Source: Luidia sarsii
Lineage: Eukaryota; Echinodermata; Asteroidea; Paxillosida; Luidiidae
DNA length: 64,000 bases
Direction of reading: 5' to 3'
NCBI GenBank assembly: GCA_949987565.1
Contig: OX465109.1
Location: 8,720,163-8,784,162, forward strand
Of this stretch, positions 44,201-53,000 are shown in pieces. The notes under the pieces were generated by a model. That model was not told the DNA's origin. It did no database searches and worked only from the letters and a program-made list of their open reading frames with translations. The first letter of the stretch is position 1, and the number at the start of each line of letters is the position of its first letter. Position numbers and translations under genes: made by a program.

Positions 44201-47200
44201 AATTTCAGCTCAATCCGCCAACCGAATCTCGAGAAAATAGTGAAAACCGCTTCATTTGTTTCGCGAAAATGCAGCTTTCAACGCCATACTGTGAGACGTA
44301 AACTATTTCTTTTACTCATTACTCCCAAAATACAACATTTTAGGCAGAAATATTTCAGTGAGAGGTTTCTACTACATGTATAACCATCTTCAAACTGTAT
44401 AAGTTTCATGTAAATCTGTGAACATTTCTGTTTTTCGATTTTACCAATGTTGTGTAGGGGCTTTTAATGTACAGTACCTGTGCTCTAACCGTCTGACGTA
44501 CATGTACAGTGTACAGGTACAATGCACTCTATCATGCCTGTATTGTACGTGCATGTATTGGTAGCTACATGTACATGTACATATAGTACACACACATGTG
44601 GGCTGCCTTGCCAAGTCATCTATCTTTGCTGGGATGGGGATGCCAGTCAGAATCACTTAACCAAACAGTAAATTTTTTTGGGGAGTACATGTACATTGTA
44701 TCTCAAATTTTTCCCGCAGCATTTTTGACAGCCCTTTCCAAGTTGGCCGTCTTCCATTAGTCTTGTCTACGGGGAATTTTAGAATTTTACGATTTTAGAA
44801 ATGGCTGCATATACAATGTAGTTTCTATTAGGTATCTCAGCAGTGACTCCCGGTGGTCAGAATGGCTATGGGATACCTGGCTATGAGCCACTCTCTCTAT
44901 GTCGAAGAGATTCTCAGATGCTACTGTACCTGGGGAAAATGTGATGTCAACTTGTACAGTAAGTGCTGTAATGGCTGTGGGCTTACCGGTACATACACAA
45001 CCTCAGCGACTCGACTGACAATTTTCTGTAGTGCTTTTCGGTAGACGCATTTAACTACTAATCCCAGCCTATGCCCTCTAAATCCCACTGGATTATGTAT
45101 TTAGTGTCAGGGCGATTCTTTAGACTGTCAGAAAAGTTGAACCCCAACGTTCCCCAACCTCACAAAATTACACTACTGTACCTATGGTCAGTACACTGTC
45201 ACACACTCTACCACCTGACCAGAAAATTACCAAGAGCTTGTGGGTAAACTCGCCCACGAAAGCCTGAAAGCAGTGTCAGATGTCAGTATTTCCTACACAC
45301 TCCAACACCTGACCAGAACATGCCATATACATGTATAGCAGACACATTGTGGCATTTTGTTGGGTTTGGGATAAACCCCAGGTACATGTACATGTACATG
45401 TAGTTATGCTACTCATGCAACAATGCATCTGTACCTACAATCCTACACGTATATATATGTAACCTAACAAAATCCAACACGTGCAGACTGTTGGATTCTG
45501 TGAGGTTAGGTACCAATGGGTTCCTAATTTCTGCCCAAATGTTGGATTTTGCTAGGTTAGGTATGCTTCCTAGTGAAAGAGCCTAGGGGATTAGGGTTAA
45601 GAAAGGTTCAGATTTCATTATTATAGTGATATACTGGTAGCGGGCCTGACATTTTGATCCTAGCAGAACCTTTCTCAGAGGCAGAATTTTTGTAAAAAAG
45701 AAAAATAAAGGAAGGAAGTGGATACTGATGTGCGTGTACGTAACAAAGTAATAAGGTATGGGTAAAGAATTTCTTACGATTTACTAATCTTAAATTTACT
45801 ATCCTAGCCATTTTCAAGCCACAAGGGCAGACTTAAGAGGATATGAACCGATAATGTAGGAAGGGGGGAGAGGGTGGGATTAGCTACATGTACAATGTGT
45901 ATCCTTTCATCTGAGCTATACAGGTTCAAATCCCGGTCCAGTCAAAGTTTTCTTTGACAATTTTTTCAATTTGTTCAAAAGTTCCCAGTCAGTTTTTCCC
46001 TTTGTTTGTTTGACTTGACGTTGAACTGTTGAATGAAAAAAAAAAAACATGCAGGTCCCTAATTTGTTTAATTGTAGAATGATTTTTTCGGGAATTGTTT
46101 TGTTTTTGATGTGCTTTTTTTCTTTTCTTCTCGGCAGATGCAAAAGCAAAAATTATCCGCCGAATGACGCCCTCCCGAGTACCAGCATCATCATCGTCTT
46201 TCACAACGAGGCCTGGAGCACACTCCTCCGCTCTGTCCACAGCATCATCAACCGGTCGCCCCGGCAACTCCTGACCGAGATCATCCTGGTTGACGACGCC
46301 AGCGAACGAGGTGAGACAGGGACGGCAGGCGGGGGTGGGTGTGACGGCGGGCGGGGGTGTTGGGGTTAACGCCGGCGCAACGGAAATCTAGATGGATGGA
46401 TCGCCGGCCTCCACAATTGGCACTGAACTCTATCTTCATTATCGCTGAGCACATCAGTACGATACCGACACGCATCTAAATGGAACGATAGGGTCATTTC
46501 CACAGTCCCCCTCCCACCTCACCAAAAAAAAACCCGCGATTATTTGGATCGCGATTCAAACTCCATTTTGTTTGTGTGTGTTTGGACACAATGAACGTGA
46601 TTATAAGTGGGATTTGAATCGCGATTTGGACTCCACTATTTGCAAGACTTTTTGAAAATAATCATATTTATTTGCCATGCAGTGTGTGTGGTAATGTTCC
46701 GCTAAATCTCACTTAAAAGAAAAAAAAATCCCACTGCTCATGTTACTGTATGACTGACAGGAAGTGCCGTGCTCATTTATACGTACAGTACTGTATGCAT
46801 TTTGTATTTCTCCCTACATGTACTATGTACAATGTACATGGGCCACCCTCAATGACACCCCCACCATTTGACCACAATAATTACAAACTACAATCGGCTT
46901 GCGATCTTTGCTATTCTTGTCCTGTGCGGATGCAAGCAAAAAAAAAAAAAAGATTTTTGAATTGCGATTCAAATCCTATAAACAACCTAAAAATTGTGAT
47001 GTTTTAAAAATTATTAGGCCCTAACAAATATGAAAATGAGAAAGCTGTTATCTTTGAGAATACGGTGCTCAGTCTTAGCTGAGATACTGTTCTGTTGTTG
47101 GCAATGCTATTTATTATGTTTCGCGGCGTGTAAAAACAACCCCCAATTAATGAGCCTGCAGCGAGACATGGTAGCTGGTAGCCTTGCTGTATGTACATGT

Positions 47201-49500
47201 ACTCACTCTCACTGTAGCCGGTAACCTGTTGACGCTTAAGGTGTGACCGCTGAATATAAAAAGCCATACCCGTGCCTGGCAACGGTGATGGGTTGCCCAG
47301 CAACGGTAATAGCAGCATCTGGGCAGCATTTGAAATCAATTGGGCTAGGGGACAAAAAGGGGGAAGCTCGTGGTAAATCAAAATTGGTCAAAGGAATTTG
47401 CAGTGACCATGAAATTTAAACTCTTACCCCATGAACGCTGGGGTTTTTTAGGGGTCAAGGACCTGGTCTATCTGGTCTCTCGCAAACGTGTTGCTATTGG
47501 AAATCATTATAATTCTGAAGATGTGGGTATCAATGAGGAACCATACATTTTCCAATAGACCCCGGTAACTGAGGTTGCTTAACTTGCTTGGCAGGGCTGG
47601 CTGCAGGGAGAGATGGCCGTAGAATGTAGAATGTGGCTGAGTGGAACAACTTTCGTTAAAGGCCCAATACAACATTGGGAAGATCGGAAAACATCCATGT
47701 CGACAGATTTCCCTCTAATTTACAACAGTTTGTACATGTAGATGGTCATGATAGAATCCTCATGTTGAAATCTTACAGTCTGGGATGCTATACATGTACA
47801 TCTCGAGAAATCTTCACTCAAACATCGATGTCCACAGATTTCCTTCTAATTTACACACTTTGTCTATGGTCATGATAGAATCCTCATGTTGAAATATTAC
47901 GGTCTGGGATGCTGTACTTCTCGAGAAATCTTCACTCAAACATTGACAAAAAACTGATTACTCGCGAGTAATAACTATTTCTTGCACTACAGAACGGTGC
48001 GAAAACCGTGACTTTTTTCCCCCTTTTTTCTACTTTCTCGGATTGCCAGTGGAGATAAAACCTTTGGAGGATTTCTTTTTTGAAATGTTTGATTGTTTAA
48101 CACACAAACTGTGGCAACCGTTTGACTTTTACCAATAAGGCCTTTAAGCATCTGACAGTCGTCCTTCCAAGTCTGTATGAAAGAAAATCACTTTTTGAAA
48201 TCTCTAAGCACCCAAGCTATAAGCTTCCGTATACCGGTACATGTAGGTACCGTATGTACGGTACATGTATGAACAGTGGAAATTGAACCCAAAGATTTTT
48301 TAATTTAAAATTCTGTACAGTTTCATTGGAACAGAAGGCTTCAAGTATTTACATTTACTTGACAAACCGTCTTTCCGACTGAAGTTCCTTGCTGAAAAAA
48401 GGGGGATTTTTCTAAAGCTGTGAGGGCCTGATGTTCCCAGAAAGATCTTTCAACGTGGAGTTGTAATATGTGTATTATATACACAGTACAGTATTCCTAG
48501 ATGCATACTATTGTACGCATAGCAATACTGTACTGTACTCCATGTTTAATTGAGTTAGGTTACTTGTTGCTGTTGCGTGCTGATTGGCAGTAGTACACCC
48601 TTAAACGGCACACTGCAGTATTGCCTTTTAAGGAATTAATAAAGTATTTTGAATTTGATTATCAAGCACCAGCGAAACATTTTAGCTCCAGAGGCTAAGT
48701 GTTGCCCCATGATTTAGCAACTAAAAAGAGAAGACGAAAGAGCCAACTTTAAGTTTAATATTGAGTTAAAGTTTTTTGTTATTTTTCATCAAAACCCAAA
48801 GAAAAAGAACGGAATTGCCAAACTTTCAATCCCTACGCCATGACACTATCGATTGTGCATTGGCACGCTGCTTGGAAGGCCGTTTCCCATTGCAAAAGCA
48901 TCCCGCGAGGTCCCCCTCGGTTTCTTCACAGGCATGCTGAAACGGTGAAGCGCTCTCTTCTCTTCTCTTCTCTCGATATTAGATTGATCATCGTCACGCG
49001 CGAGCGTTGACCGGTAACTCACCTGCTGGGTACCAATTAGATCCGCAGCAGTGACAGCTGTCAGGACTGAGCGTTGACTGGTCGACTCGGGACTTCTTCT
49101 TTTTTCTCTGATTTTCATTGAGTTATCGGGCGGAGCGCTTCTCGCCGAGAGTAGGCGGGAGGGAAGATTATGCCCACGCACTTTTCTTCTTCTTTTTTTT
49201 TTCCTCTCCTGGTTTGATTAGTTTCGATTGAAATTCATGCAGTGGACTGTGGGCGAATACGGTTCATGATAAAAAGTCGCAGACGTGAATTACTTTGTGC
49301 ATGTGGGTCACAGTGCCGCTATTTACGCGCGCGTCCGTGGGTTTCCATCATGATGACGAGTTAGCAGCCTCTCGCTGTGACATAATGCGGTGTCATTGAC
49401 CCACCTCGGTTGGCATTCATCTCAATTTGTAAGTGCACGAATCATGCACTTACACATGCGGTAGGCCTAAACATTGCCTGTACCGGTACGTACTCCTCTC

Positions 49501-49531
<31 letters not shown>

Positions 49532-49635
49532 CCCTCTCTCCCTCTCTCCCTCTCTCTCCCTCTCTCTCTCTCCCCCTCTCTCTCTCTCCCTCCCTCTCTC
49601 TCTCTCTCCCTCTCCCTCTCCCTCTCCCTCTCTCT

Positions 49636-49666
<31 letters not shown>

Positions 49667-50029
49667 CCCTCTCTCTCTCTCCCTCTCTTTCTGTCCCTCT
49701 TTCCCTCTCTTTCCCTCTCTCCATCTCTCCCCCTTTCTCCCCTCTCCACCTCTCTCCCTCTCTCTTCCTCCCTCTCTCCCCCACTCTCTCCCTTACTCTC
49801 CCTCACTCTCCCTCTCCCTCCCTCTCCCTCCCTCTCCCTCCCTCTCCCTCCCTCTCCCTCCCTCTCCCTCCCTCTCCCTCCCTCTCCCTCCCTCTCTCTC
49901 CCTCTCTATCTCCCTCTCCGTGTGTGTCTCTCTCTCCCTCTCTTTCTCCCTCTCTCTCTTCCTCTCCCCCTCTCTCTCCCCTCTCTCTCCACCTCTCTCC
50001 CCCTTTCTCTAGCTCTATCTCTCCCTCTT

Positions 50030-50071
<42 letters not shown>

Positions 50072-53000
50072 TCCCCTCTATCTCTCTCCCTCTCCATTCC
50101 TCCCTCTCCCTTTCTCCCTCTATCCCTCTCTCCCTCTCTCCCTCTCTCCCTCTCTCCCTCTCTCCCCCTCTCCCCCTCTCCCCCTCTCCCCCTCTCCCCC
50201 TCTCTCCCCTCTCCCTCTCTCCCTCTCTCCCTTTCTCTCTCTCTCCCTCTCTCCCTCTCTCCCTCTCTCCCTCTCTCCCCCTCTTATTAGTACCATACAG
50301 TATCGATCGTGATCTTGACGTCATGCCACAATTTTCTGTGTTTTACTGTCACCACACCAGTAGCCCCCACCTCCTGATGTTTTACCCAACATTCGTCTGA
50401 CCAATCTGTCAGACTGGGCATCCAAGTCACTCTTCCGTTTTCCCTGTGCACCTCTTCCCCCCTTCAAGTTCAATGTCTCTGTCATAGCCCGGGTTTCCCC
50501 ACCCAATCTCTCCACGGGATGTCAGCGAGGAATTGCAATTGTTTGGCTGTGATTAAGTGACTCTTTGGTGGGCGAGAAATTGGATTTTTCCGCTCAGTAG
50601 CTGACGGAACGTGTTCAACTGCAGTCCGAGGAAATTGATTGAAACTGTCTGACAGCAAGGGGAAAAAACACAACAATCTGAAAGGAGTAATATTGTTGAT
50701 GCTCCTGAAATGTCCCGCAGCGGGGGATTGTTCAGCAACCCAAGAATAAGTGGAAATAATGCATGACCCGAGAATAAGTGGAAATAATGTATGACCCGAG
50801 AATAAGTGGAAATAATGTATGACCCGAGAATAAGTGGAAATAATGTGTGACCCAAGAATAAGTGGAAATAATGTGTGACCAGAGAATAAGTGGAAATAAT
50901 GTGTGACCCGAGATTAAGTGGAAATAATGTATGACCCAAGAAAAACGGAAATAATGTATGACCCGAGAATAAGTGGAAATAATTTGTGACCCGAGAATAA
51001 GTGGAAATTATGTGTGACCCGAGAATAAGTGGAAATAATGTGTGACCCGAGAATAAGTGGAAAAATTGTGTGAAATCGCACCGTTTTTTTTTTTTTAAGC
51101 CCACGATGCATTGCGCGCGCATGGCATTTCCTGCCAGCAGCTTACTGACAGGAAGTGCAGCACAGGGTTTGTTGATGTTCGTCATTGAGTCCCACCATTC
51201 CCGCTTGCGCAGCACGACCACATGCTTATTTGGCCTGTGTGGACACGAAAACAAAGAAAAAGTTTTTGAATCGCGATTCAAATTGCGATTATTTTCGTAG
51301 TAGGAACGGCCCTATTGTCACAAAAGAAACGGCAAAGACCTAAAATGCCGTTGAACGTTCTGGGAACATGTTCTGGAGTGGAATTCTTCACTACTGGTCA
51401 GTCCGGTGGGAATACTGGGGAACTACCTGTAGACATGTGCTGCAATGGGATTTCCAATAAAAAGGGAAACAAATCAAACCACAGGAAGTGCCTAGACTTT
51501 ACCCTTGAGAATGAGAAATGTGTTGAAATTCTAGAGGCACAGGAAGCAAGTCCGACTGGATGTATGTCCCGAATGTTAGATTTAGCAGGGAATTCGGACG
51601 TATCCTTTCCTTTGTGAAGTACGTCTAAATTATCAAACTGGAAATTCCCTTGACTATTAGTTGCCTCTACTTTGATGTTCGCTGGACAAGAATATAGACA
51701 GATTCATTAAGCACTACTAGTGGTTCTTTTTAAAGGTACACACTGTACATAGGGCACACCATTTGGAAAGGTCAAAGAATCGCTTTGATACTTTTTTTAT
51801 ACTTTGTCGAACTCAAAAGATCTCACTTCCATTTATTATAGAAATGCAATACATTTTAACTGGATTTTTAAAATGGCAAAGAAATTTTTTTGACTGGACA
51901 GGGATTTGAACCCGAGACCTCTGGTTTTGTGCATCTGTACTCTTTCATCTGAGCTATCCAGCCCTTAGATGGTGGCCTTCCCAAATAGTCAACTACCGGT
52001 AGTCTTTGCCGGGGTGGAGGCACCAGACCGCAAGTCAGAAGCAATTCAACCATTAACTTCTGTACACCTCAAGGGATTACAACCCTGCTTTTATGGTGGT
52101 TGCAAACCTGGCTATGTATACAGCTGGGCAGGGATCTCCCAAAGTTTGATGCAGCTCTTTCAATTTACGTCAAACAAATCGGTGAACCCGAGGTGAACCA
52201 GAGGTCTTGGGTTGAGATCCCCGGTCCAGTCAGAGTTTTCTTTGCCAATTTGTTCAAAAATGTCCCACTCATTGATTTGTTTGTTTGGTTTTGAATGGAT
52301 TGATTAATCAATCTTCAATCTTTATTCAATGAAAAATACATACCTCCGGTACAGGACTTGATGTTTAGATACTTACATATTACTAACTATATAGGTTTAT
52401 GTACATACTACAGTACTTTGAATACCAGAAGGACTTTTCTCAAAGACAGTGCACCTTTGAGAAAGACGTTTCAGGTAGCGAGAGAGAGAGGTGTTATGTT
52501 TTCCCCCGCAATGGCTCAGGGGCCTTTTAAGGCATTCTGCCTTAAAAGAAAAAAAGCCAAGTCCTGATAAAATTGTAATTTTGTGCCCTCCACTTTTTAT
52601 CAGATCATTCGGAGAGGATGTCAATTCCTATCTCCAGCTTTCCTGAGCTCCTTCCCTATCTCCTTCCTTCCTTAGCCCTTAACCCAGAGTGGCTTTATAC
52701 CTAGCTTTGTCATGGGCAAATTTGCTGAGATCGAAAATGTCAGACCCGCGACAGCTTTCAGACTTTCAAGTCAGTAAGTGCAGTAAGCAGTTGGCAACGT
52801 TTTTGTCTATTTGAATTGGTTTAAAAAAAAAAATTAAAAAAAAAGGAAATTTTTCAAGAATTCCCAGTCGGGTTTTCCAATTTGTTTTGAGATTCATTTG
52901 TATCCTGTTGGAAACGGGATCGACACAGCTATAGCAAATTGGCAAATTTGCTGTTATCAAAAACGTCAGTACTGCAGTAAGCAGTTGGCAACATTTTTGT

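Larger units (their letters stand above)
22040..45420. repeat. Domain saturated with ACATGT/GTAC palindromic hexamer tracts
   Basis: Short tandem tracts of ACATGT (phases TACATG, GTACAT) recur every few hundred bases. Dense clusters lie at 25195-25330, 25640-25930, 26440-26530, 27195-27330, 33520-34060, 35036-35160, 38745-38870, 41205-41480, 41630-41840, 41950-42080 and 42800-43260. ACCGGT words are often interleaved. The repeat is its own reverse complement, so both strands look alike and frames translate as Met-Tyr, Cys-Thr or Val-His ladders; those frames are not genes. Tandem tracts of this kind are essentially absent before about 20 kb and sparser after 45 kb. Confidence 0.9.

Noticed and set aside
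49410..50400. Ser/Leu/Pro frames of 200-308 codons and Arg/Glu/Gly frames on the other strand
   Set aside because: Pure CT/GA low complexity.
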